A DNA stretch of 38,215 nucleotides from Bacteroidales bacterium UBA2030 (GTDB lineage Bacteria; Bacteroidota; Bacteroidia; Bacteroidales; TTA-H9), in assembly GCA_002332755.1 (NCBI GenBank), contig DDBO01000127.1, positions 1 through 38,215 of the forward strand. Direction: 5' to 3'. Position 1 is the first letter of the stretch. Every line of letters begins with the position of its first letter. Made by a program: the position numbers and the translations under genes. The notes beneath the pieces were generated by a model. The model searched no databases. It saw only the letters and a list, made by a program, of their open reading frames with translations, and was not told the DNA's origin. Shown one piece after another: positions 14,804-23,763 of the stretch.

Positions 14804-16840
14804 TCAGCGCAAAACGACAACTTTTTTCCTGATGATTTGTCCGTTTTCCTTTTCTATGCTCACAATATATGTGCCTGGAGCAATATTTTGCAAGTTAATA
14901 GTTCGGTTATTTACGTTGGTCTCTGAAATCAACACTTTGCCGTCTGGGCTCATGATTCGTACAACCGCATTTCCTGTGTTGGCAATGGTGATGAAATCTT
15001 TGGCAGGGTTAGGTTGCAAAGTAATATTAGCAGTGGGTTCGTCAATGCCAACACCACTCATGTAAAAATTGACAGAATACTGATTATGTGAGAGCAGGTC
15101 TTCTCCAAACACGTCAATGGTAGTGGTACCCGGAAGTTCCAGCGCAGGAATAATTATTACTGTGGCATTTATGTCGGTAGGAATAGCTGTAACCAGGGGA
15201 ACTGTGGTAGTACCCGGATCGATGCGATAATCATACGAAAGTGCAGACGGATTGAAACCGGCAATGGTTGTTCCATCCACCTTCAGGTCGGTCAAAGTAG
15301 CATCATTGTTGAATACCCCATTTTCGGTACTATAATTTGATTGGTAAACGTCTTTACGGTCGTAGTGCTGAACAAAAATACCGACAATAAGATCGTCAAA
15401 TTCTTCAATATGTGTACCAGATAAATCCATGGTGTAATTGTAAGTATAGGGTGTGCGGTCGAACAGCTCTAAGGAAGTGCCATTGGCATCAGGAATCATT
15501 TTCATCATTACATGGTGAAATGAAGTTTCTCCATTGGTAGATGCATTGTTGTGAGTAACTTTTTCCATAACCACCACATAAAGCCTTACACCCGTAAAAT
15601 GGGCAAAAGGAAGAAGTGTTACATCTCCGGTAATGGTTTTATTCGAGATAGAATGTTTTCCTATAATTTTTAAAACGCCAGGTTGTTGAATAGCATTGTC
15701 GTATGCAGAATTTACAGCTGAGATGTCGGTGGCAACTTGCGAACCAATTACATAAAGATCAGGCACAAAGCTGACGCCATAATAGTTTCTGCGGACGCCC
15801 CCTTCAGCAGTATAATATGGATCGCCTGAGCCTGGCCAGCTCATCTGGTATTTAATTAGGGTAATGTCGTTTTCGTGTTGCTGTGTCCAAGGGTTGAAGC
15901 TGGTATTGAAGTTGGCACAAGGGGCGCATGTGGAGCTGGTAAACTCTTCAAAAAGCGGCCGTCTGTTAATCACCAGGCTTGCACGCTGTACCGATGTCAC
16001 TGCAGTATCGTTGGATGGGTTGTTGTCAGGAGTACCGTTTACTTTGTTAATCCATGTTTTGAGTTGGTATTCTCCAACAGGTGGGTTCATTAATTCGGGG
16101 GTAGTGAAGTCGTAAATTCCAAGTGTAGGAATATTAAGACCTGTAAACTGATTAATTACCGGAGTTCCATCATTAAGTTGCCAGCTGATTTCTAAAGAGG
16201 TTATCGGGTCAACACCTGTGTTCATTATTGTGCCTTTTACAGCAGTTGGTACCCCGAAATAAGCGGGAGTGTTTTGAATACTGACCAAAAACCCATCTTT
16301 TTGTAAAGGGCTTAAACAGAGCACATTGTCTATGTACCAATAATCAATATTGTACATGTTCCCATCAAGATAGAAGCAAAACTGAAAGTCGGGTTTACCA
16401 ACATCGCTGTTATTAATAGTAATGGAAATCTGCTCAGGACCCACATTTCCCGAAGGGTTTATTTCCCATACGCTATTCCAGCTACCATTTCCGGAGCGTG
16501 TGGCAACTCCTGCTTTGGGTCCTGCTCCGCTGTAATCATCATAAAAATGACGGAAAGAGATGATGAGAGAGGTAAGGCCCACAGTGTTAATGGAAGGGCT
16601 GATGAGACGAGTAGTAGTTGTTTGGTTGATGTATGTAAATTTAGCCTCGGGGGCACTGCCTCCGGCATTGTTGCTTCCCGAGATAGACCATTGGGCATTA
16701 AGCCCCTGAATCGACCAACCAGCAGGAGGCATAGTGGCATTAGAAAAGTCTTCCCAGAGTAGGGTTTGAGCTGAGATGCTTAGGTGTACACCAAGTATAG
16801 CAATTAAGCTAATCGCTAACCGTAACATTTTAGTTTTCAT
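14804..16840 (-). CDS. T9SS type A cargo protein with jelly-roll and Omp28/thioredoxin-like CxxC region
   Basis: 678 residues from the ATG at 16840; the frame is open to 16903 but the -7 box at 16873-16880 excludes that start. A signal peptide ends at about residue 25 (SISAQ). Residues 26-176 look like a MAM/choice-of-anchor jelly roll (WEDFSNATMPPAGWSIQG, YWYIDNVLCLS). An Ig-like segment follows to about 285. Residues 295-540 match Omp28-type outer-membrane proteins: RPLFEEFTSSTCAPCANF with a thioredoxin-like CAPC at 305-308. Residues from about 597 on (LQPNPAKDFITIAN, GKVLISETN, GTYIVSIEKENGQ) are a T9SS type A sorting domain, so it should be exported and likely anchored on the surface. Actual redox activity is not shown. 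Confidence 0.88.
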   Translation of the reverse strand: MKTKMLRLAISLIAILGVHLSISAQTLLWEDFSNATMPPAGWSIQGLNAQWSISGSNNAGGSAPEAKFTYINQTTTTRLISPSINTVGLTSLIISFRHFYDDYSGAGPKAGVATRSGNGSWNSVWEINPSGNVGPEQISITINNSDVGKPDFQFCFYLDGNMYNIDYWYIDNVLCLSPLQKDGFLVSIQNTPAYFGVPTAVKGTIMNTGVDPITSLEISWQLNDGTPVINQFTGLNIPTLGIYDFTTPELMNPPVGEYQLKTWINKVNGTPDNNPSNDTAVTSVQRASLVINRRPLFEEFTSSTCAPCANFNTSFNPWTQQHENDITLIKYQMSWPGSGDPYYTAEGGVRRNYYGVSFVPDLYVIGSQVATDISAVNSAYDNAIQQPGVLKIIGKHSISNKTITGDVTLLPFAHFTGVRLYVVVMEKVTHNNASTNGETSFHHVMMKMIPDANGTSLELFDRTPYTYNYTMDLSGTHIEEFDDLIVGIFVQHYDRKDVYQSNYSTENGVFNNDATLTDLKVDGTTIAGFNPSALSYDYRIDPGTTTVPLVTAIPTDINATVIIIPALELPGTTTIDVFGEDLLSHNQYSVNFYMSGVGIDEPTANITLQPNPAKDFITIANTGNAVVRIMSPDGKVLISETNVNNRTINLQNIAPGTYIVSIEKENGQIIRKKVVVLR

Positions 16841-16872
16841 TAGTTTATTTTTTTTGGTTAATGAATGGGGCA

Positions 16873-16904
16873 CAAAGATAAACTCTGGTTTAATTACCAA
16901 CAAA
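16873..16904 (-). promoter_or_regulatory. Promoter with -33 TTTG and -7 TATCTTTG for the T9SS cargo gene
   Basis: On the minus strand TTTG (16901-16904) and TATCTTTG (16873-16880) are separated by 20 bases, close to the Bacteroidota consensus spacing. This is the best two-part promoter in the window. The leader would be about 28 bases. Confidence 0.65.
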
Positions 16905-16988
16905 TGGCATTCTTTTAAATATATTAAATCTTTGCCTTATCTGGTAGATTAAGACAGAAGAGGGTAAACGGGATTCAATTCTGTGAGG

Positions 16989-18332
16989 CTATTCTTCTTT
17001 GGGCTCCGGCTCATTTAACCTGGGTGTTGAAAGCAAGATAAAAATGCCAAGCAGTGCGCTTATTGCTGAGGCAATAAAAATGGCTGTTTTGGCATTAGCG
17101 ATAAAGAGGGGATCTTCAAAAGCCAGGTAGGTTATAAAGAGTGACATCGTAAAACCAATTCCTCCCAGGAATCCGGCTCCTGCCAGGTGGCGGAAGCTTA
17201 CATTTTCGGGCAGGCGTGCCCAACCCAATTTTACGGCAATCCAGGTAAAACCATAAACACCCGTAAATTTTCCAATAACTAATCCCAGGATGATACCCCA
17301 GCCAAGGGAACTGGAGAAAATATCACCTGCACCGGCTTTGAACGTAACTCCTGCATTACTTAGTGCAAAAAGTGGAATAATGATAAAACTCACCCATGGA
17401 TGAATAGCATGCTCCATGCGCTGAAGGGGGGATTCTAATCTGTGGCAACTGATCTCCATGGCCTGCAAAGCCTCAATCTGTTCCTGAGTGAGCTTGGGAT
17501 TGGTCTCCGGGTCGATGTCTTTAAAACGCTTGAGATAATAATTCATGCGTTTTAGAAAAAGTCCCGGGCCAATATTATTGACAGCAGGTACCGTAAAGGC
17601 CAACAGTACACCTGCGATGGTGGCATGTATGCCTGATTTCAGAAAAGCGTACCAGAGTATGATTCCCGGGAGAATGTAAAAGAGGGGATGACGAAGGTTA
17701 AGATAATTGAAAAACACAAGAATGAGTAAAATAATGCCTGCAGCCCCCAAGGCCGGCAGGTAAATATTGTGGGAATAAAAAAGGGCGATAACCAGAATAG
17801 CTCCCAGATCGTCGACGATGGCAAAAGCAGTGATAAATATTTTAAGACCAATGGGAATTCGTCTGCCTAATAACAAGAGGATACCCAAAGCAAAGGCTAT
17901 GTCTGTTGCCATGGGAATGCCCCATCCTGAAGATGTAGGCTGATGATGGTTGAAAGCAGCATAGATGACAGCCGGAATTAACATTCCTCCTACAGCTGCC
18001 ATTACTGGAGTGATTGCTGCTTTGAATGATGCCAATTCTCCTGAAATAAGTTCTCGTTTAATTTCAAGCCCGACCATGAAAAAGAAGATAGCCATGAGCC
18101 CATCATTAATCCATAAATGTATGGGCTTACTCAGGCTCCAGGTACCCAGCGATATGCTAAATATATTCTGCCACAATCCAAGAAAGTTTTCGCTAAGAGA
18201 ACTATTAGCCAGGAATATGGCGGCCAGGGCAGCAATAAATAACAAAATACCGGAAGATGCCTCGAATTGTATGAATTCTTGAAATGGACGGGCAAGACTA
18301 ATGATCTTTTTGGGATTGAAAAGCTTCTTCAT
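16989..18332 (-). CDS. nhaA: Na+/H+ antiporter NhaA
   Basis: 447 residues from the ATG at 18332; an in-frame TTG at 18353 would add seven residues. NhaA exchanges protons for sodium across the inner membrane and controls pH and salt balance. Key acids are present: MATDIAFALG (Asp144) and IVDDLGAILVIALF (Asp174-Asp175), matching Asp133 and Asp163/164 of E. coli NhaA. About 11-12 membrane segments can be seen, and LAGAGFLGGIGFTMSLFI near the end is a family signature. Length is above the E. coli protein owing to an insert near residues 270-300 (YLKRFKDIDPETNPKLTQEQ). It is the last gene of a leftward run, 42 bases after a flavoprotein gene. Confidence 0.96.
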   Translation of the reverse strand: MKKLFNPKKIISLARPFQEFIQFEASSGILLFIAALAAIFLANSSLSENFLGLWQNIFSISLGTWSLSKPIHLWINDGLMAIFFFMVGLEIKRELISGELASFKAAITPVMAAVGGMLIPAVIYAAFNHHQPTSSGWGIPMATDIAFALGILLLLGRRIPIGLKIFITAFAIVDDLGAILVIALFYSHNIYLPALGAAGIILLILVFFNYLNLRHPLFYILPGIILWYAFLKSGIHATIAGVLLAFTVPAVNNIGPGLFLKRMNYYLKRFKDIDPETNPKLTQEQIEALQAMEISCHRLESPLQRMEHAIHPWVSFIIIPLFALSNAGVTFKAGAGDIFSSSLGWGIILGLVIGKFTGVYGFTWIAVKLGWARLPENVSFRHLAGAGFLGGIGFTMSLFITYLAFEDPLFIANAKTAIFIASAISALLGIFILLSTPRLNEPEPKEE

Positions 18333-18374
18333 AAACAAGTCTTTATTACACAACGTTTAAACCTATTGTCTTGT

Positions 18375-19631
18375 TTAAATAGTAAATTGGGAAGCAGCCC
18401 AACCCGCAAGCCACCCAGTTGAGAAGGCAATTTGCAGGTTGTAGCCCCCGGTATTTGCATCGAGGTCGATGATTTCACCTGCAAAATACAAATTTTTAAT
18501 AAGTTTCGACTCCATGGTTTTAGGGTCAATTTCGCGGGTAGATACTCCCCCGCTGGTAATAATAGCCTCGTTAAAGCCTCGTAAGCCTGTTATCTGAAAA
18601 CGAAAATCTTTCAGCCAATTGCGTATCCTTTTTCGTTCTTCGGCTGTCACCTGGCTGGCCTGCTTTTCAGGGTCGAGCCTGAGAACTTCAATACAAACAG
18701 GGATAAGACTAGAGGGAAGCAATCCTTTCAGAATGCCTTTCAAATGCATTTTGCTGTGTTCAGAAAGGTCGCGGAGCAATCGGCGGTCAAGTGTGTCGGG
18801 GTCGAGGGCGGGTTTCAGGTCTATGCTGATTTCTATTTTGCGATTTTCAAGAATGGTTCTGTTGAACTGTCGGCTCAAGCTAAGAATAATAGGGCCACTT
18901 AATCCAAAATGAGTGAATAGCATCTCGCCAAACATTTCTCCCGCCTTTTTACCTTCAATAAAAACGCTGGCGTTAACATTTTTAAGTGTTAAGCCTTGCA
19001 GCTGCTGAGCTATATTGCCTGCTGTTAACATGGGTACGAGCGAAGGGGCTGGTTCTCTTACACTGTGTCCGATTTTTCGGGCCAGTCGATACCCGTCGCC
19101 GGTGGATCCAGTGCCCGGATAAGAACTTCCACCCATGGCTAAAATCACCCTGTCGGCGTCTATGATTTTATTCTGTGCAATGATTAGACCTTTTGCCTTC
19201 CCTTCTTGTATTATTACATCTTCAACCGGACTGTTGATAAGAATTTTGACCCCAAGTCTTTGTAACTCACTTTTCATCAAGTTTACTACTTCCGGAGCAC
19301 TGTTGTTTTCGGGGAAAACGCGGCCTCCACGCTCGGTTACCGTTTTCAATCCTAAATCGTGAAACAGCTCAATTAATTGAGTGCTAAAAAAACGTGCGAA
19401 GGCGTTCCTTAAAAATCGCGGGTCAGGACCGATGTTCGAGAGAAACTCTTCCAGATCGTCGGTATTGGTTAAGTTGCAACGTCCCTTTCCGGTAATGCTG
19501 AGTTTACGGCCCGGTTTGTTCATTTTTTCAACGATAGTAACCTGGGCGCCTTTTCGGCCCGCACTTATGGCTGCCATCATGCCTGCAGCTCCCCCGCCTG
19601 CTATTAGAACTTTAATCTTGTTTTGCGACAT
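18375..19631 (-). CDS. HI0933/BaiN-like FAD-dependent oxidoreductase
   Basis: 418 residues. The FAD-binding Rossmann motif opens the protein (VLIAGGGAAGMMAAISAGRK), followed by the family signature GRKLSITGKGRCNLTN and the C-terminal GGVSTREIDPKTMES and GGYNLQIAFSTGWLAG. This family (YhiN/HI0933/BaiN) comprises soluble flavoproteins of mostly unknown substrate; BaiN acts in bile-acid dehydroxylation, but that function should not be transferred here. It begins three bases after the stop of another FAD protein, in the same operon. Confidence 0.9.
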   Translation of the reverse strand: MSQNKIKVLIAGGGAAGMMAAISAGRKGAQVTIVEKMNKPGRKLSITGKGRCNLTNTDDLEEFLSNIGPDPRFLRNAFARFFSTQLIELFHDLGLKTVTERGGRVFPENNSAPEVVNLMKSELQRLGVKILINSPVEDVIIQEGKAKGLIIAQNKIIDADRVILAMGGSSYPGTGSTGDGYRLARKIGHSVREPAPSLVPMLTAGNIAQQLQGLTLKNVNASVFIEGKKAGEMFGEMLFTHFGLSGPIILSLSRQFNRTILENRKIEISIDLKPALDPDTLDRRLLRDLSEHSKMHLKGILKGLLPSSLIPVCIEVLRLDPEKQASQVTAEERKRIRNWLKDFRFQITGLRGFNEAIITSGGVSTREIDPKTMESKLIKNLYFAGEIIDLDANTGGYNLQIAFSTGWLAGWAASQFTI

Positions 19632-19634
19632 TCT

Positions 19635-21242
19635 TTAGATTTCGTTAAATTGTTGCAAAATGGCTTCTGCTACACGCAAACCGTCGAGAGCAGCCGATAC
19701 AATACCGCCGGCGTAGCCGGCTCCTTCTCCTGCGGGGAATATCCCGCGAATGTTGCACTGAAAATTCTCATCGCGCAATATGCGTAAGGGTGAAGTTGAA
19801 CGCGATTCTACTGCTGTCAGAACGGCATCGGGATGAGCGAATCCTTTTAGCTTTTGGTTGAACAGAGGCAGAGCGGCCCTGAGGCTTTCTGCCACCGGTT
19901 TGGGCAAACATTGCCATAAATTGGCTGGCTTTACGCCGGGACGATAACTGGGTGACACTTCGCCGAAGGAATCCGAAGGGCGGATGTTGAGAAAATCTTC
20001 AACCCGCTGAGCCGGAGCTTTAAATTGACCTCCTCCCAGTCTAAAAGCTGTTTCCTCTAATCTTCTTTGGAATTCTATCCCGGCAAATAAATTTTTCCCC
20101 GCCAGGTCTTCCGGATATACATTTACTAACAGGGCACTATTGGAGTTAATATTGTCCCGGGCATGAAAGCTCATTCCGTTGGTTACAAGCCTGTAATTCT
20201 CTGATGCTGCAGCTACTACATATCCACCCGGACACATGCAAAACGTGTAAACCGGGCGCTGACCTTTGGGATGAACGGCAAGTTTGTACCGGGCAGAGCC
20301 TAATAGAGGATGTCCTGCATATTTACCATACTGCGACCGATCTATCCATTCCCGCAGATGTTCAATTCTTACTCCTACCGCAAATATTTTAGGCGACATT
20401 TCTAACCCAAACCTGTGAAGCATCTCGTAGGTATCGCGGGCTGAATGCCCTATAGCTAAAACCAGCGTCTCGCAGGTCAACTCTTCCCCATCGGAAAGTA
20501 TAATTTTTTTGAGCTGATTATCCTGAATAATCAGACCAACAAGGGTTTTAGAGAAATAATAGGTGGCTCCGAGCGATTCGAGCTCTTTTCTCAGGTTTAC
20601 AATAACCTCACGCAATTTGTCGGTACCGATGTGTGGTTTGGCATCCCATAAAATAGTATCCGGAGCCCCGGCTTTGACGAATTCTTTAAAAATAAAGTGG
20701 GTGCGGGGATCATTAATCAGAGTATATAACTTACCATCAGAGAATGTGCCTGCCCCTCCTTCGCCAAATTGTACATTGCTTTCAGTGTCAAGGAGACCCT
20801 GGTTAAAAAAGAGGTTTACCTTTTCAACCCGCTTTTCAACGGGCTCACCTCTTTCAATTAAAACAGGTTTTAAACCGGCTCGTGCAAGCACGAGGGCGGC
20901 AAAAAGGCCTGCGGGCCCGGTTCCTATGATTACAGGCCGGGGCCGACCTTCATTTATTCGCGCGCGAGTAATTAGGTATTCGTAAGGTTTAAAAATTCTA
21001 ATCCGGTGCTTTTTAGCAACTTCCGGGTCGATTTGTTCAAGAGTCTTGTCGGGTTGAGCAACTTGTAAGTCAATTGTATAAATGAAGCGAATAAAGTTTT
21101 TATTTCGGGAATCTATAGCCCGATTAGAGATTTGCCAGTGAAGAATTTCCTTTTCTTTCAGGTTAAGCAGATTCGCGGCAATTGCAAGTAATTGGTTAGG
21201 GTTAGCATGAAAAGGCAGAGCTATTTCTTCGATGCGGATCAT
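19635..21242 (-). CDS. FAD-dependent dehydrogenase, COG2509 type
   Basis: 535 residues from the ATG at 21242, which overlaps the stop of the TPR gene (ATGA); the frame is open to 21317 but that start lies inside the TPR gene. An N-terminal domain of about 95 residues is followed by the FAD site PVIIGTGPAGLFAALVLARA (GTGPAG at 107-112). VQFGEGGAGTFSDGKLYT, the CMCPGGYVVAAASE stretch and the C-terminal IFPAGEGAGYAGGIVSAALD are signatures of this uncharacterised family. Substrate unknown. Coupled translation with the TPR gene and a three-base gap to the next flavoprotein show an operon. Confidence 0.9.
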   Translation of the reverse strand: MIRIEEIALPFHANPNQLLAIAANLLNLKEKEILHWQISNRAIDSRNKNFIRFIYTIDLQVAQPDKTLEQIDPEVAKKHRIRIFKPYEYLITRARINEGRPRPVIIGTGPAGLFAALVLARAGLKPVLIERGEPVEKRVEKVNLFFNQGLLDTESNVQFGEGGAGTFSDGKLYTLINDPRTHFIFKEFVKAGAPDTILWDAKPHIGTDKLREVIVNLRKELESLGATYYFSKTLVGLIIQDNQLKKIILSDGEELTCETLVLAIGHSARDTYEMLHRFGLEMSPKIFAVGVRIEHLREWIDRSQYGKYAGHPLLGSARYKLAVHPKGQRPVYTFCMCPGGYVVAAASENYRLVTNGMSFHARDNINSNSALLVNVYPEDLAGKNLFAGIEFQRRLEETAFRLGGGQFKAPAQRVEDFLNIRPSDSFGEVSPSYRPGVKPANLWQCLPKPVAESLRAALPLFNQKLKGFAHPDAVLTAVESRSTSPLRILRDENFQCNIRGIFPAGEGAGYAGGIVSAALDGLRVAEAILQQFNEI

Positions 21243-23221
21243 TTCTGACAGTATCTCTTGATGAGGTTGTAAGCATTGCGAATGCCAAGCTCGCCTGCAC
21301 GGCTCAGGTCGCGGCAAGCCGGTTCATTTTTGCGAAGGTAAATAAGTATCAGGGCACGGTTGTAGTAAGCCTGGGCAAGGTTTTTTTCGAGTTCAATGGC
21401 TTTGTTGTAATCTTCGAGTGCACCTTCATAATTGGCCAGTTTGGCTTTTACATTGGCTCTGTTGAACCAGGCAAAGCTTAATTCCGGATTGATTTCAATG
21501 ACTTTATTATAATCATCGAGTACCTGTTGATATACGGGGAGAGGTACTCGTGCGGCCTTTGAAGCATTAAAAGTATTGGCCCCAAAAGAAATAGTGGCAG
21601 GCAAGGGCTCGTTTTCGCTTAATTCTTCAATCATCTCTAAACGGGTATTAGCTCGGTTGAAGTAAGCAAGGCTGAAGGTAGGGTCGAGATTTATAGCCAT
21701 TGTGTAGGCCTCGATGGCGCTTTGATAATTGTGAATGAGTCCGTTAAGAATACCCGTAAAGAAATAGCCCAGTGGGTCATTGGGGTTGAGTTTGTTGCTC
21801 AGGTCAATGTCTTTGATGTATTGAGCTATGGTTTCAGGAGTCAGTTTGTCTTGTCGGTTGGTTACCCCAAATCGAAGCTTATAATCTACGCGGGCATTGA
21901 TATCGTCAATTTTCTTGAGCCAATATTCTCCGCGTTTTTGTTCGACATATACAGAGTCGTTATATAAATATGTTACGAAGAAGTTTTGCTCGAGGTCCAC
22001 ATAAACGGGTTCGTATTGAATACGGCCTTCCACGGCAGATGTATTTTTGAAATCGGCTTCAAATTCGATGATTTTTGTGAGGGCTGTACTGTCGGCATAG
22101 CGGCGCAGGGTAGAATCATCGCTTTTGGCAATCGTTTCTTCAATCAGGATGGCTTTATTGCGGTCTTGCATGGCTCCTTTTTCGTCTTTAAGCGCAAGCC
22201 TGGCATCGGCTCTGAGCATGTATGCCCTTGAAAAATCGGGGAAAAGATCGATAGCCCGCGAATAATCTTCGATAGCTCCTTTGTAATCTTTCAGCTGATG
22301 TTTGATGAGCGCTCTGTTAAAAGCGGCCAGGATGTTATCGGGGTTTAGAGACACCACACGATCGAAATCGCTCAAAGCGCCTTTCAGGTCGCCTGCTTCT
22401 GCTTTAAGTATAGCACGGTTGTAGTAAGTGAGCGCATTGTATGGATCGAGTTCCAGTACCTTGTTGAAATCTTCAATGGCGCGATCTTTCTGGTTGAGTT
22501 TTATCCATGCTATAGCCCTTTGGAAGTAAACGGCAGTATTGCCTGGTTCCATGCGTAAAGCCTGGTTAAAATCTTCGATGGCTCCTTCATAATCAGCGGT
22601 ATCAAATTTTATTGAACCCCTGCGTACATATGCCTCAGTAAAAAAGAAATTGAGCTGAATAGCCTTGTTAAGATCGGAAATTGCTGCAGGAGTGTCTTTC
22701 AGTTCATGCTTTATCAGACCCCGGGCCAGATAAGCAAGGGGTATGTCATTCTTTAGCCTGAGAGCAGAATCTATATCTGAAAGGGCCTCCTTGTATTGTT
22801 TTAAGTCCATGCGTGTAATCGCCCGGTTAACATACACCTCGGGTACCAGAGGGTCGATGCGCAGAGCTTCCCTGAAATCATCAAGCGCTGCCTGATAGTT
22901 GCGTAGCCTCGATCGGACTATGGCTCTATAGTGATATCCCTGGCTGAACATGGGATTGAGTTCCAGCGCCCGGTCGAAATCGCGGCCGGCACCCTCAAGG
23001 TCTCCTAAATTATATTTTGCAATCCCCCGGTAAAAATAGGGCTCATACATCTCGGGCGATGCGGCTATTACTACGTTGAGGCTGCGGATAGCATCCACAA
23101 ATTTACCCTCAGAAAGGTTGTGCATACCGGAGAACACAAAATGCGGAATGTTTATCTGACCCAGCGCACTGTTAATTACAAGCACCTGAAGCAGGAAGGC
23201 TCTGGCAATTTTTTTGAACAT
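21239..23221 (-). CDS. Exported tetratricopeptide-repeat protein
   Basis: 660 residues. A signal peptide covers about 1-21 (ends NSALGQ). Ten or so TPR units fill residues 27-375, each with the YFYRGIAKYNLGDLEGAGRD pattern of small and aromatic residues at fixed spacing; at least three more lie at about 475-650. Between them, about 380-475, is a non-TPR insert (RIQYEPVYVDLEQNFFVTYL) of unknown nature. TPR arrays are protein-binding scaffolds; the partner is unknown. The chain ends in RYCQK with a nearby pair of cysteines. It lies seven bases after moaC and overlaps the next gene by four. Confidence 0.9.
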   Translation of the reverse strand: MFKKIARAFLLQVLVINSALGQINIPHFVFSGMHNLSEGKFVDAIRSLNVVIAASPEMYEPYFYRGIAKYNLGDLEGAGRDFDRALELNPMFSQGYHYRAIVRSRLRNYQAALDDFREALRIDPLVPEVYVNRAITRMDLKQYKEALSDIDSALRLKNDIPLAYLARGLIKHELKDTPAAISDLNKAIQLNFFFTEAYVRRGSIKFDTADYEGAIEDFNQALRMEPGNTAVYFQRAIAWIKLNQKDRAIEDFNKVLELDPYNALTYYNRAILKAEAGDLKGALSDFDRVVSLNPDNILAAFNRALIKHQLKDYKGAIEDYSRAIDLFPDFSRAYMLRADARLALKDEKGAMQDRNKAILIEETIAKSDDSTLRRYADSTALTKIIEFEADFKNTSAVEGRIQYEPVYVDLEQNFFVTYLYNDSVYVEQKRGEYWLKKIDDINARVDYKLRFGVTNRQDKLTPETIAQYIKDIDLSNKLNPNDPLGYFFTGILNGLIHNYQSAIEAYTMAINLDPTFSLAYFNRANTRLEMIEELSENEPLPATISFGANTFNASKAARVPLPVYQQVLDDYNKVIEINPELSFAWFNRANVKAKLANYEGALEDYNKAIELEKNLAQAYYNRALILIYLRKNEPACRDLSRAGELGIRNAYNLIKRYCQK

Positions 23222-23228
23222 TCGTTGT

Positions 23229-23687
23229 TTAGACTTCAGGTTTTGTTTTGGTTTTTTCTATCAGGTGAATGTTTTCTATCACCATGGCTTTATCGACGGC
23301 TTTGCACATATCGTAAACTGTAAGCAGGGCAACTGATACGGCTGTGAGTGCTTCCATTTCAACACCGGTTTGTCCGGTTGTAGTAACTGTGGCTTCCACT
23401 TCAACTCCCTCCGGAGTCAGGTGTGTTTTTACTTCGATGTGGCTTAGGTACAATGGATGACAAAGGGGAATTAGGTGCCCGGTTTGTTTTGCTGCTTGTA
23501 CACCTGCAATTTCGGCTGTGGTTAGGACGTCCCCTTTTTTGATGAGATTTTGTTGGATGAGTTCAACAGTTTGCGAGGCTAATTTTATTTTCCCTTTAGC
23601 CCTGGCTTTCCGAACCATTGGGGGTTTGGGGCTTACGTCCACCATGCGGGCTTTGCCCTCCGCATCGGTATGGGTCAGTTTGTCCAT
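23229..23687 (-). CDS. moaC: Cyclic pyranopterin monophosphate synthase MoaC
   Basis: 152 residues from the ATG at 23687. MoaC turns the MoaA product into cyclic pyranopterin monophosphate in molybdenum cofactor synthesis. The signatures are LTHTDAEGKARMVDVS, LIPLCHP (Cys76, His77) and TGVEMEALTAVSVALLTVYD, followed by MCKAVDK. The alternative TTG at 23711 coincides with the -7 box (23709-23716), so the ATG is the real start, with a leader of about 17 bases. No other moa or moe gene is in the window; moaC heads an operon of unrelated genes. Confidence 0.95.
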   Translation of the reverse strand: MDKLTHTDAEGKARMVDVSPKPPMVRKARAKGKIKLASQTVELIQQNLIKKGDVLTTAEIAGVQAAKQTGHLIPLCHPLYLSHIEVKTHLTPEGVEVEATVTTTGQTGVEMEALTAVSVALLTVYDMCKAVDKAMVIENIHLIEKTKTKPEV

Positions 23688-23708
23688 GAAGTTGGAAATT
23701 TGGTAAAG

Positions 23709-23716
23709 CAAAGTTA
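23709..23716 (-). promoter_or_regulatory. -7 promoter box TAACTTTG for the moaC operon
   Basis: A perfect TAnnTTTG on the minus strand. It places the transcript start near 23704 and fixes the moaC start codon at 23687. It probably drives moaC, the TPR gene, both flavoprotein genes and perhaps nhaA. Confidence 0.55.
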
Positions 23717-23763
23717 TAGCAATTTCATCGCCCTACCTTTCAAATTTTATGCCGGAAGTAAGC

